From contig CAXAUZ010000014.1 in NCBI GenBank assembly GCA_963972525.1, positions 46,710 to 110,709 on the forward strand: a stretch of DNA of 64,000 nt, given 5' to 3'. The notes beneath the pieces were generated by a model, which saw only the letters and a list, made by a program, of their open reading frames with translations, was not told the DNA's origin and did not search any database. Made by a program: the position numbers and the translations under genes. Each line of letters opens with the position of its first letter. Position 1 is the stretch's first letter. Positions 48,147 to 55,990 of the stretch are shown in pieces. Source of the stretch: Salinilacustrithrix sp003476595. GTDB lineage: Bacteria > Actinomycetota > Acidimicrobiia > Acidimicrobiales > Salinilacustritrichaceae.

Positions 48147-49669
48147 CCACCACCACGGTCCCGGCGACAGCACGGCGCCGGCTGGCGGGTCTGCTGACGT
48201 GGCGGTACCTGCTCGAGTACGCCCGCCGCCCGTTGAACCTGGTGCTTCTGGCGGTGGTACCGGTGGTGTTCGTGACCCTGTCGGCCGGGGCGATCGCCGA
48301 CTTCGCCGACGTGCTGGGCGGGTTCACCGACCTCGGCACCATCGAAGCGGCCACCGCCGGCTGGGCCGCGTCGCTGCTGGCAGGGATCGCCGGGTTCTTC
48401 CACGTCACCAGCTCACGCGACGCCGACCGCCGGCTCGCTGCCGCCGGGGCGGGAACGGTGCGCGTCGTCGTCGCGCGGATGGTTTCCGCGCTGGCGCTCG
48501 CCATCGTTGCCGCGATCGGCGCGCTGGTGGCGCTCGCCGTCCGCACCGGGATCGCCGACACGCCCCGCGTCGTGGGGGTGACGTTGCTGATGGCGTTGAT
48601 CTACCTGGGGATCGGCGCGGCCGTCGGCGCCCTCGTCCACTCGGAGGTCAACGGCTCGCTACTGGTCGTGTTCGTGTGGATGTTCGACGTCTTCTTCGGG
48701 CCCGCCATGGGCGGCACGGGTGCCATCCTGCGGGTCTTCCCCCTGCACTTCCCCACCCTGGTGGTCACCGACGTCGCCTCCGGCCACGCCGGCCCGATCG
48801 GCGACATCGGCCTGTCCGTGCTCTGGGCCATCGGCGCCCTCACCGTCGGCGGTGCCGCCCTCGTGACCACGACCCGACCCGCCCCCCTCACCACCCCGCG
48901 CCCTCATGGCGGTTGGCACCGCGTCGGGGTCGCGCTGCGGTACGGATTCCGCGACTACCGCCGTAACCTCGTGCTCTGGGTCCTGCTCGTCGGCCTCCCG
49001 GTCGCCTTCATCACCCTCAGCATCGCCGTCACCCCCGACGACCCAGCACCGGTCGAACTCGTCGAGGGTGGCACCCGCAGTCTGCAGGTCCTGTCGATGG
49101 CCGACCTGCACGGAGCGATCATGGTCCCCATCACCGTCGGGTTCCTGGCCGGCCTTGCGGGCCTGTTCGTGGCGCTGGGTTCGGCCGAGGGTGACCGTCG
49201 GCTCGTGCTCGCCGGGTACCGGCCCCTCGAGGTCCTCGCCGCCCGGTTGGGTGTCATCCTGTTCGCCGCAGCGCTCACCACCGGCGTCTCCCTCGCCGTA
49301 ACCGGAGCCAGCTTCAGCCCGGACAGCTGGGCGATCTTCGCCGCAGCCAACGTGTTGACCGCGCTCACCTACGGAATGATCGGCGTGCTCGCTGGGCCAC
49401 GGCTCGGCCTGCTCGGCGGTCTCTACGTGATGCTCGCCCTGCCCTTCATCGACATCGGCATCGCCCAGAACGCCATGTTCGACGCCGCCCCACCCGCATG
49501 GGCCGCCTTCATGCCCGCCCACGGCTCGGTGCGCGTGCTCCTCGACGGCGCCTTCACCGCCAGCCTCGACGAGATCGGCGCGCTCGTCCTCGCCCTCGCC
49601 TGGCTGGCCGGTCTCACCGCTCTCGCCGCCGGACAGTTCCACCGCTTCGCCTCACCGAATCGATCCTGA
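48143..49669 (+). CDS. ABC-2-type permease, two fused halves
   Basis: A 508-residue membrane protein with about twelve helices in two homologous halves (about 15-250 and 265-500). Each half begins with a WRYLLEYARRPLNLVLL / LRYGFRDYRRNLVLWVLL amphipathic motif. It is thus a fused ABC-2 permease dimer serving the preceding ATPase. The family exports drugs, polymers or lipids. The neighbourhood (copper, envelope) suggests envelope stress, but specificity is unknown. ATGA overlap with the ATPase gene. The following cupredoxin gene has its own operator-like site at 49678-49696. Confidence 0.87.
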   Translation: MTTTTVPATARRRLAGLLTWRYLLEYARRPLNLVLLAVVPVVFVTLSAGAIADFADVLGGFTDLGTIEAATAGWAASLLAGIAGFFHVTSSRDADRRLAAAGAGTVRVVVARMVSALALAIVAAIGALVALAVRTGIADTPRVVGVTLLMALIYLGIGAAVGALVHSEVNGSLLVVFVWMFDVFFGPAMGGTGAILRVFPLHFPTLVVTDVASGHAGPIGDIGLSVLWAIGALTVGGAALVTTTRPAPLTTPRPHGGWHRVGVALRYGFRDYRRNLVLWVLLVGLPVAFITLSIAVTPDDPAPVELVEGGTRSLQVLSMADLHGAIMVPITVGFLAGLAGLFVALGSAEGDRRLVLAGYRPLEVLAARLGVILFAAALTTGVSLAVTGASFSPDSWAIFAAANVLTALTYGMIGVLAGPRLGLLGGLYVMLALPFIDIGIAQNAMFDAAPPAWAAFMPAHGSVRVLLDGAFTASLDEIGALVLALAWLAGLTALAAGQFHRFASPNRS

Positions 49670-49677
49670 CCTACTCT

Positions 49678-49696
49678 CAACTACAAGCTGTCGTGG
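49678..49696. promoter_or_regulatory. Weaker BlaI/CopY-type operator before a cupredoxin gene
   Basis: CAACTACAAGCTGTCGTGG. The right half (CCACGACAG on the other strand) matches the consensus at seven of nine positions and the left half at six. It lies 47 bp before the ATG at 49743, which also has AAGGAGAA. Confidence 0.55.
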
Positions 49697-49742
49697 ACCT
49701 GTACGTCCAAACGCACAACTAATCCAAACCAAGGAGAACCTC

Positions 49743-50213
49743 ATGCGCCGCACGACAACCCTCTTCATCGGAGTCGTGGCCACGGCCGCGCTCGTCCTGG
49801 CCGCCTGCGGCGATGACGACGACGGAGCCACGATCGGCACCGAGGACGACCCGCGCACCATCGAGGTCGACATGGAAGACATCGCGTTCTCACCGGACCA
49901 GGTCGAGGTCCAGGACGGCGAGACCGTGCGCTTCGTGTTCCACAACAAGGGCGCCATCGCCCACGACGCGTTCATCGGCGACGAAGAAGCTCAGGAAGAG
50001 CACGAGATGGAGATGCGCGAGATGGACGACATGGACGACATGGGCGACGACACGGGCGGTCACGACGAAGACGAGGAAGGCGGCATCACCGTGATGCCCG
50101 GCGAGACCGGCGAGATCACCCACACCTTCCACGCCGACGACAACGTCATGATCGGTTGCCACGAGGAAGGCCACTACGACGCGGGCATGATCATGACGAT
50201 CGATGTCACCTGA
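49743..50213 (+). CDS. Cupredoxin-like lipoprotein with acidic Met/His insert
   Basis: A 156-residue lipoprotein. The signal peptide ends in LVLAAC (Cys22). The cupredoxin fold carries IAFSPDQVEVQDGETVRFVFHNKG, then His in GAIAHDAFIGDEE, then MIGCHEEGHYDAGM with Cys, His and Met, so the type-1 copper ligand set is complete. A central insert (about 80-115) is very acidic and rich in Met, His and Asp (EMEMREMDDMDDMG), a likely Cu(I)/Cu(II) sponge. It would bind copper outside the membrane and pass it on. Strong AAGGAGAA ribosome-binding site. A weak BlaI-type operator lies upstream. Confidence 0.85.
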   Translation: MRRTTTLFIGVVATAALVLAACGDDDDGATIGTEDDPRTIEVDMEDIAFSPDQVEVQDGETVRFVFHNKGAIAHDAFIGDEEAQEEHEMEMREMDDMDDMGDDTGGHDEDEEGGITVMPGETGEITHTFHADDNVMIGCHEEGHYDAGMIMTIDVT

Positions 50214-50238
50214 CGGGCCTGGATCGCGGTCAGCCCGT
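50213..50238. terminator. Possible shared terminator hairpin
   Basis: ACGGGC (50213-50218) and GCCCGT (50233-50238) form an inverted repeat between the convergent cupredoxin and CopCD genes. The loop is long (14 bases) and no T-run follows, so support is modest. Confidence 0.3.
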
Positions 50239-50260
50239 GCCGCCGGTTCGGGTGCGAGGG

Positions 50261-51766
50261 TCAGACCGTGGAGGCGGCCCGCACCAACAAGGCGGTGAGC
50301 AACGTCACCCCGGTGAGGGTCCACACCTCCTTGACGAGCGTGGCCCGCAGCCGGGCCACCGCGTCGGGGTGCTCCTCGGAGACCTCCAGGGCAGGCACGA
50401 TCACGTGGTGGTTGTGCGCCCCGAAGGCGGCTGCGACGGCGACGATCACGAACTTGGCGACGAACATCCGGCCCCACGCGGTGCTCCACAGCTCGCTCGG
50501 TGCGCCCAGGATCACCACCGCCAGGTAGACGCCGGCCATCGCCACGACGGCCAGGGCGAGCGTCGCAACGACGGAGTAGCGAATCACCATCACGAGCGAG
50601 TGGGTCGGCTCGTCCCGGCGCCACCGGTCCCGGATCACCAGCGCCAGGGCGGCGACACCCCCGACCCACACCGCAGCGGCCAGCACGTGCACGCTCGAGG
50701 CAGTCCCGGTCAGCCACCGGCTGCCCTCGGTCACGGTGTGGCCGTCCATCACGTGCGACACCAGCACCAGGACGAAACCCACCAGCGCGAACGCTCCACG
50801 CCGGTCCAGCTCCCAGGCCAGATCGCGCTCCTGGGCGCCACCGTCCGGCCGGTCGGCCACGCGCACCGCTCCGGCTCCTATCGGCACCCGGGCCGAGATC
50901 GACCGCACGACATCTCGAGCGTGACGGGCATGCACCATCACGAGCCGGGCACGGGTCGCGATGATCGCGCCGCCCACCAGTCGCGCACCCAGCGACACTC
51001 CCAGGCTCCCGCCGAGCACCGACCAGTACGCGCCCGGATCGACCACGGCACCGAACCCACCCGCCTGGTGCACCACCTGCCCGATCGCATCACCTGCCGT
51101 GCCGACCACGATGACCACCCCGGCCCGGCGCACCCAGAACAGCAGCAGCCGCAGCTCGCGCCGGGTGCCCCGCATCACCGTCAGGCAGAAGACCAGGAAC
51201 CCGACCGCGATCATCGTCGCCCCCATCGAGAGGAACCTCGATGCGTCAGCCAGCAGCCTCCCGCCCGGCGACGTCCGCTCCCCGACCAGGAAGTCCTCCA
51301 AGGACTCCCCCGACTCCGGAGTCAGAGCACCGGAGGTGGAGCCGCCCGCGGGCGCGGTGACGGTGAACCGGAAGCTGCCGTCGATCGGATGCGCGTCGGG
51401 TGCCCGCACCGACCAGCGCACACCGACCTCACCCCCGGCGATGGCCGGGTCGAAACCCAACTCGAACACACCCTCGGCCGATCGGGTGACCGACGTCGGC
51501 TCCCGGGGGCCCAGCACCGGATCGAGGACCACGAAGCCCTCCCCGGCCGGTTCGGCCGCACCAGAGAACCGCAGCGTGATCGCATCCACCGGTGCGTCCA
51601 GCACGGCGCCATCAGCCGGCTCCGAAGACTCGAACCCGGTGTGTGCGCCAGCAACGGTGGGCCAAGCGGCCACGACCAGAACGACGACCGCGACTGCGGT
51701 GAGACCGCGAGCGATGCGAGACACGAGAACTCCGACTGCGGGGAGCGGGGGGCGAGAACGGACCAT
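50261..51766 (-). CDS. CopC-CopD fusion, copper binding and uptake
   Basis: A 501-residue fusion. A signal peptide (about 12-40) ends ...GAHTGFESSEPADGAVLDAP, whose His after cleavage is the CopC-type copper ligand. The CopC beta-sandwich covers about 40-135 (ITLRFSGAAEP, VRWSVRAPDAHPIDGSFRF with His). A CopD-like membrane domain with about nine helices fills the rest (GHTVTEGSRWLTGTASSVHVLAAAVWVGG). CopC-CopD handles periplasmic copper and can import it. The frame opens at 51805, but the ATG at 51766 lies directly after the operator 51767-51785 and is preferred. The arrangement leaves no room for a ribosome-binding site. Confidence 0.88.
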   Translation of the reverse strand: MVRSRPPLPAVGVLVSRIARGLTAVAVVVLVVAAWPTVAGAHTGFESSEPADGAVLDAPVDAITLRFSGAAEPAGEGFVVLDPVLGPREPTSVTRSAEGVFELGFDPAIAGGEVGVRWSVRAPDAHPIDGSFRFTVTAPAGGSTSGALTPESGESLEDFLVGERTSPGGRLLADASRFLSMGATMIAVGFLVFCLTVMRGTRRELRLLLFWVRRAGVVIVVGTAGDAIGQVVHQAGGFGAVVDPGAYWSVLGGSLGVSLGARLVGGAIIATRARLVMVHARHARDVVRSISARVPIGAGAVRVADRPDGGAQERDLAWELDRRGAFALVGFVLVLVSHVMDGHTVTEGSRWLTGTASSVHVLAAAVWVGGVAALALVIRDRWRRDEPTHSLVMVIRYSVVATLALAVVAMAGVYLAVVILGAPSELWSTAWGRMFVAKFVIVAVAAAFGAHNHHVIVPALEVSEEHPDAVARLRATLVKEVWTLTGVTLLTALLVRAASTV

Positions 51767-51785
51767 CAACGACAACAAGTCGTAG
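51767..51785. promoter_or_regulatory. BlaI/CopY-type operator abutting the copCD start
   Basis: Plus strand CAACGACAACAAGTCGTAG, with arms CAACGAC and CTACGAC. On the minus strand it ends at the base before the ATG at 51766, as at the sortase. Confidence 0.8.
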
Positions 51786-51903
51786 CAGGTCGCAATATTC
51801 GACACGCAATCGTAATAATCCTACCCGGAGAAGCGGGCCACCGGACTGCCACCACGCAGCTTCGCGGCGACCCTCGAGTGACGTGGTTCGACGGGTCGAC
51901 GGG

Positions 51904-52824
51904 CTACCGGCGCTGGAGAAGGTCCACGATCAGCCCGGGGCGGGCCGCGGGGAGGGTGTGGTCTGCGCCGGGGACGGTCGAGACACTGACGTGTCGGAGG
52001 TTCTCGCCGGCCTCGGCGGCAACGGCTGGATCTCCGACTGGATCGCGGTCGCCCCACACGAGATGCACGGCCACCTCTGCGGCATCGAGGCGGGTGAGCA
52101 GCTCAGACCACGGTGTCTGGAACACCTGCTCGTTGAGCGTCTGTTGGTAGGCACCCCAGGTATGCAGGCTTGCCTGGCGGCCGATGGGGATGGGCCAGCG
52201 TGGCGCCACGGCCGCTGACAGCCAACCGCTGGCGGTGCGGTGCTCGCAGTTGAACTGGCAGAGCCGATGGGCGAGCCGTTGGTCGGTGATCGACAGGCGG
52301 GCCAGCGTGCTGGTCGCGGCGATGCGCTCAGCAGCCTTGCTCGACGAGGACCACATCGGCGCGCCGATGCACACGACCCGGTGGACCCGCTCAGGGTGTC
52401 GGTCCGCCCAACGCAGCGCCAGCGCGCTGCCCATGGAGTGGGCGACCACGTCGATGGGGCGGTCGCCGAGCAGTTCGCTGACTGCGAGGTCGAGGGCGGC
52501 GAGGTGGGCCTCGGTGCCGAAGTCCGACTCGCCCTCGTCGAGGGACCGGCCGAACCCGAGCAGATCCGGGACCACGACCCGGCACTCAGTGGCGAGAGCG
52601 TCTGCGGTGTCCCCGAAGACGTCTCCGGTGGCCACCAGGCCGTGCAGCAGAAGAGCACCGCTCTCGCCATCGCCGCCGCTGCGGCACCACAACCTTCCGA
52701 CCCGTTCGCCGGAGAGGCGGGAGCGCCGCCAGTTGCGCACGGCTGGTGAGCGGTGGTGGGCGATGGTCCACGCCGCTGCGGCGTCTGCTCCGGCACCAGC
52801 GGCGGCGCGGCCCAGCCTGCTCAT
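51904..52824 (-). CDS. Alpha/beta hydrolase
   Basis: A 306-residue hydrolase of the alpha/beta fold. The nucleophile Ser lies in VVAHSMGSALAL (a GxSxG variant with Ala at the first position), the acid is probably Asp in VWGDRDPVGDP, and the catalytic His is in PGADHTLPAARP. The oxyanion region LLLHGLVATGDVF is normal. It could be an esterase or C-C hydrolase. Substrate unknown. The first 40 residues (Ala-rich) may be a membrane-associated lead. The start is taken as ATG 52824; ATG 52878, overlapping the upstream gene's stop, is the alternative. It is downstream of the Lgt-like gene on the same strand. Confidence 0.8.
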   Translation of the reverse strand: MSRLGRAAAGAGADAAAAWTIAHHRSPAVRNWRRSRLSGERVGRLWCRSGGDGESGALLLHGLVATGDVFGDTADALATECRVVVPDLLGFGRSLDEGESDFGTEAHLAALDLAVSELLGDRPIDVVAHSMGSALALRWADRHPERVHRVVCIGAPMWSSSSKAAERIAATSTLARLSITDQRLAHRLCQFNCEHRTASGWLSAAVAPRWPIPIGRQASLHTWGAYQQTLNEQVFQTPWSELLTRLDAAEVAVHLVWGDRDPVGDPAVAAEAGENLRHVSVSTVPGADHTLPAARPGLIVDLLQRR

Positions 52825-52870
52825 CGTTCCACCGGCCCGGCCGCGATCACCGGACGAGGACGGCCGCAGG

Positions 52871-53590
52871 TCAGCCATCTGAAGCAACCGGTTCGTTGGT
52901 GCGCACCCTCCGGGAGGACGCCAGGAGAAGGACTGCCATGATCGTGGCTACGACGAGTACTGCGACGGAGGTGCGGTGCTGGCGGGTCATGCCATCGCTG
53001 ACGTGCGGTAGCCACACGGAACCGAGCGACCGCACGGCCGCTACGATGGCCGCCGCAGTCGCGACCAAGACCGTGGGTCGGACACGGTACTGTAGTCGGT
53101 GCACGATCACCGCACCGGCGAGGGTGGCTGCCGCCACCAGCCACCCGACCGGCAGCATCGTGGTCTGCAGCCCGGGTGGGCGCAGACCCACCGGCGACAC
53201 CGGCCCGAGGCATCCGTCGCGGAACACACAGGTCGCCTCGTAGGCCGCGTATCCCACGAGCGCGAGGGGGGCGAGCGCGGCCAGGCGCTCGAGTGGTGAC
53301 CGGTCGGCACGGTTCGCCTGCCAGGCCACCACTCCCGCGGCCGCGGCCGCCCCGGGCCAGAATTCGACCCCGCTGCGGATCACCAACATGTCCGACAGGC
53401 TCCCGATCGAGTTCGGGTCGTCGAGGGCCAGGGTCACGAGCCTGCCCGCCACCAGGCCGACCAGGAGTGGGACGGTCACGTCGTCGAGGAAGTTCGAGCC
53501 CCAGTCGTCGTCCGAGGCCCATCGGAGGGCCAGCAGCGCCGGAGCTCCGATGGCCGCGATCAAGGAGACGACGAGGCCGAAGTCGATCAC
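52871..53590 (-). CDS. Polytopic membrane protein, faintly Lgt-like
   Basis: A 239-residue protein with about six membrane helices. PLLVGLVAGRLVTLAL and LVIRSGVEFWPGAAAAAGVVAWQANRADRSPLERLAALAPLALVGYAAYE resemble the core of prolipoprotein diacylglyceryl transferase (Arg and Glu in the middle helices), and PVGWL follows. However, the diagnostic HPTQLYE motif of Lgt is absent, so it may have another role. CVFRDGCLG adds a Cys pair that could form a disulfide. It overlaps the TlpA-like gene by 4 bp, suggesting a link to the thiol-redox pair next to it. Confidence 0.6.
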   Translation of the reverse strand: MIDFGLVVSLIAAIGAPALLALRWASDDDWGSNFLDDVTVPLLVGLVAGRLVTLALDDPNSIGSLSDMLVIRSGVEFWPGAAAAAGVVAWQANRADRSPLERLAALAPLALVGYAAYEATCVFRDGCLGPVSPVGLRPPGLQTTMLPVGWLVAAATLAGAVIVHRLQYRVRPTVLVATAAAIVAAVRSLGSVWLPHVSDGMTRQHRTSVAVLVVATIMAVLLLASSRRVRTNEPVASDG

Positions 53591-54150
53591 CGCAGCGCGT
53601 CCTCGATCAGGCCGGCGAGTCGTTGCTCGGAGATGCCACCGTTGACCCGGGCGCGGAGCTGCCCGTCGGCGCCGAAGACGTAGGTCGTCGGGTAGGCGGT
53701 GAGCCCGAGTGCGACGCGGATCTGGCCTGATTCGTCGAACACGTTGGGGTACGTGATGTCCAGGTCGTCGAGGAAGCGCCGCGCTTCTCCCGGGTCATCC
53801 TTGGACGCGACACCGAGAATCACCGCCTCGGCCCCGTACGACTGCGCCGCCTCGTCGAGCAGGGGCATCTCGGTGCGGCACGGCGCACACCATGAGGCCC
53901 AGATGTTCACCACAACAGGGCGACCCCGCTGACCCACCAGCATCCCTTCGAACTGCTCGAGCGACACCGCCGGAAAGTCCCCGCCGGCGGGCAACTCGAC
54001 CGGCTCACCCGAGGCCACGAACTCGGGAAGGGCCGGCTGGCGCAGCGCCGTCCACCCCGCCCAGCCGGCGACGACCACCACCACGACGACCACCGCCACT
54101 CGTCTCCGCCCGTTGATCGAGTTCGTTGCTGCTGGCGTCACAGCAGCCAT
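53587..54150 (-). CDS. TlpA/ResA-like membrane-anchored thioredoxin
   Basis: A 187-residue protein with an N-terminal anchor (about 17-37, very Val-rich) and a thioredoxin fold outside. The active site is IWASWCAPCRTEMP (Cys-Ala-Pro-Cys), and the cis-Pro is in GLTAYPTTYVFGADG. The family reduces disulfides during cytochrome c or copper-enzyme assembly, fed by CcdA. A CcdA-like gene starts 63 bp away in the opposite direction, so the two form a divergent redox pair. It overlaps the Lgt-like gene by 4 bp. The start is at ATG 54150, giving a good anchor. Confidence 0.9.
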   Translation of the reverse strand: MAAVTPAATNSINGRRRVAVVVVVVVVAGWAGWTALRQPALPEFVASGEPVELPAGGDFPAVSLEQFEGMLVGQRGRPVVVNIWASWCAPCRTEMPLLDEAAQSYGAEAVILGVASKDDPGEARRFLDDLDITYPNVFDESGQIRVALGLTAYPTTYVFGADGQLRARVNGGISEQRLAGLIEDALR

Positions 54151-54213
54151 TGTGACCTACGCTACTTGTGTGTACTACAGCGCGTCGTTGTCCGACGCCG
54201 AGGAGAGCTCCCG

Positions 54214-55092
54214 ATGATCAGCGCCCCCGTTGCGCTCGCCTTCACCGCAGGCATGGTCGCCACCTTCAACCCGTGCGGCTTCTCGCTGCTTCCCGCCTAC
54301 CTCGGTGCCTTCGTCGCCGGCGACGCCGCTGAACTGCGGGCCGACCAGCGCGTCGTGCGGGCCGTCGGCGTGGCCGCAGCCGTGTCGCTTGGCTTCGTCG
54401 TCGTGTTCGCCACCGCCGGATTGGTCATCGATCAGCTCACCGGCGCAACCCGTGAGCGTCTCCCCTGGGTCACCATCAGCGTCGGTGCGGCCCTCGTTCT
54501 CGCCGGCGTCGCCATGGTCCTCGGCTGGAAACCATCGATCGCCGTGCGAGGCCCCGACCTGGCCTCGGGGCGACGAGGGATCGCGGCCATGACCGGATAC
54601 GGCGCAACGTTCGCCGTCGCGTCCCTGTCCTGCACCATCGGCCCGTTCCTCGCCGTCACCGGCGTCGCACTCACCCAGTCGACCACCCTGGGGATCGCCA
54701 CCTACGTCGCATACGCCCTTGGCATGGGAACCATCATCCTCGCCATCAGCGTCTTCGCCGCACTCGCCCACACCACCCTCATCCAGGCCATGCGCAACCT
54801 CACCCGAGTGATGACACGCCTCGGTGGCGCCCTCATGATCGCCGCCGGCGGCTACGCCGTCTGGTACGGCAGATGGGAACTCGGCGTCTACGCCGGCGAC
54901 CTCGAAGGCGACCCGGTCATCGACACGATCGAAGACCTCCGCCTCCGCATCGTCGAGAACATCGAAACCATCGGTGCCGGGCGCATCGCACTGGCCGTCG
55001 CCTTATCGGCCGGCCTTGCCGTAGCGTCCGTCCGCTGGAATCGTGCTGCCGGCCGGCACCCAGACCCCGACCGGAGTGTTCCCAGTGCCTAG
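54214..55092 (+). CDS. ccdA: CcdA-like thiol-reducing membrane protein
   Basis: A 292-residue protein of the DsbD/CcdA family with about six to eight helices. The redox Cys are in TFNPCGFSLLPAYLG (helix 1) and VASLSCTIGPFLAVTG (helix 4), matching the two-Cys core that carries electrons from thioredoxin across the membrane. The last 80 residues (EGDPVIDTIEDLRL and a further helix) extend beyond the minimal CcdA. ATG 54214 follows GAGGAGAG, and the frame opening at 54166 has no support. It partners the TlpA-like gene upstream and overlaps the lipoprotein gene by 8 bp. Confidence 0.87.
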   Translation: MISAPVALAFTAGMVATFNPCGFSLLPAYLGAFVAGDAAELRADQRVVRAVGVAAAVSLGFVVVFATAGLVIDQLTGATRERLPWVTISVGAALVLAGVAMVLGWKPSIAVRGPDLASGRRGIAAMTGYGATFAVASLSCTIGPFLAVTGVALTQSTTLGIATYVAYALGMGTIILAISVFAALAHTTLIQAMRNLTRVMTRLGGALMIAAGGYAVWYGRWELGVYAGDLEGDPVIDTIEDLRLRIVENIETIGAGRIALAVALSAGLAVASVRWNRAAGRHPDPDRSVPSA

Positions 55093-55951
55093 AAGAACTC
55101 GTCTTACTGCGACGGCAGTCCTCGTCCTCGTGCTTGCGGCGTGCGGAGATTCCGAGGGTTCCACTGCGGGCTCCGGCACCGAGCAAGGCGACGAAGGCGA
55201 GCTGGTCCACGTGCACGACGTGCTCGTAGGCGACGGTGGAACACCCGTGTACCTGGCCGCACACACCGGCCTGTACGAAATGCGCAACGGGGAGCTCGTC
55301 GCACGTAGCGATCGCTTCGACGACCTCATGGCGGCGGCCATCGAGCCCGACGGAACACTGATCGCGTCCGGTCACCCCGACCTGTCGAGCGAGAACCTGC
55401 GTGTTGAAGGCAAACCCCCACTGCTCGGACTCGTCGAGAGCGACGATGGCTCGACGTGGACGCCTCGCTCCCTACTCGGCGACGCTGACTTCCATGCGCT
55501 CGTCGTCACGGACGGGCGGCTGTACGGAGCGGACTCGACCTCGGCGCGGGTGTTGGTCAGTGACGACGGGGGTCACACGTGGCAACCACGGGCCGGTGAT
55601 GCCCAGCTCCTCGACCTCGCCATCGACCCCACCGACCCGGACCAGATGGTGGGCGTCGACCTCGATCGAGGTCTGGCAGTCAGCGCCGACGGAGGCGACA
55701 GCTGGGAACCCGTGGCGGGCGCCCCCCAGTTGACCGACCTCGAGTGGACCTCGGGTGCGCTCGTCGGCATCGACACCGAACGGTCGATCATGAGGAGTAC
55801 CGACGGCGGCCTCACGTGGGCGTTGACCTCCTCGATGGCCGGTGCGGAGGCGCTGGGCAGCGACGGCACCGACTTGTACGCGTACGTTCAGCCCGTCGGC
55901 CTGCACCGCTCGAGCGACGACGGTGAGTCGTGGAGTGAGGTCACCGGGTAG
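55085..55951 (+). CDS. Lipoprotein with BNR-like beta-propeller repeats
   Basis: A 288-residue lipoprotein. The signal peptide ends VLVLVLAAC (lipobox). The mature part is a beta-propeller of BNR/Asp-box repeats (SDDGGHTWQPR, SADGGDSWEPV, STDGGLTWALT, SSDDGESWSEV), as in the F510_1955-type glycosyl hydrolase-like lipoproteins. These repeats mark sialidases and photosystem assembly proteins, but no catalytic set is seen, so function is unknown. The early HVHDVLVG segment may bind metal. GTG 55085 is chosen over the earlier ATG at 55043, since it gives a proper signal peptide. The gene overlaps ccdA by 8 bp, so it probably belongs to the same operon. Confidence 0.8.
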   Translation: MPRRTRLTATAVLVLVLAACGDSEGSTAGSGTEQGDEGELVHVHDVLVGDGGTPVYLAAHTGLYEMRNGELVARSDRFDDLMAAAIEPDGTLIASGHPDLSSENLRVEGKPPLLGLVESDDGSTWTPRSLLGDADFHALVVTDGRLYGADSTSARVLVSDDGGHTWQPRAGDAQLLDLAIDPTDPDQMVGVDLDRGLAVSADGGDSWEPVAGAPQLTDLEWTSGALVGIDTERSIMRSTDGGLTWALTSSMAGAEALGSDGTDLYAYVQPVGLHRSSDDGESWSEVTG

Positions 55952-55990
55952 TACGCACCGCACCAGCTGGCACTTCGACTGGGCAACTCC

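Noticed and set aside
54177..54196. Possible twelfth BlaI-type operator before ccdA
   Set aside because: CTACAGC and GTCGTTG are present, but the spacing between half-sites is 2 instead of 5 bases and the arms do not align with the other sites.
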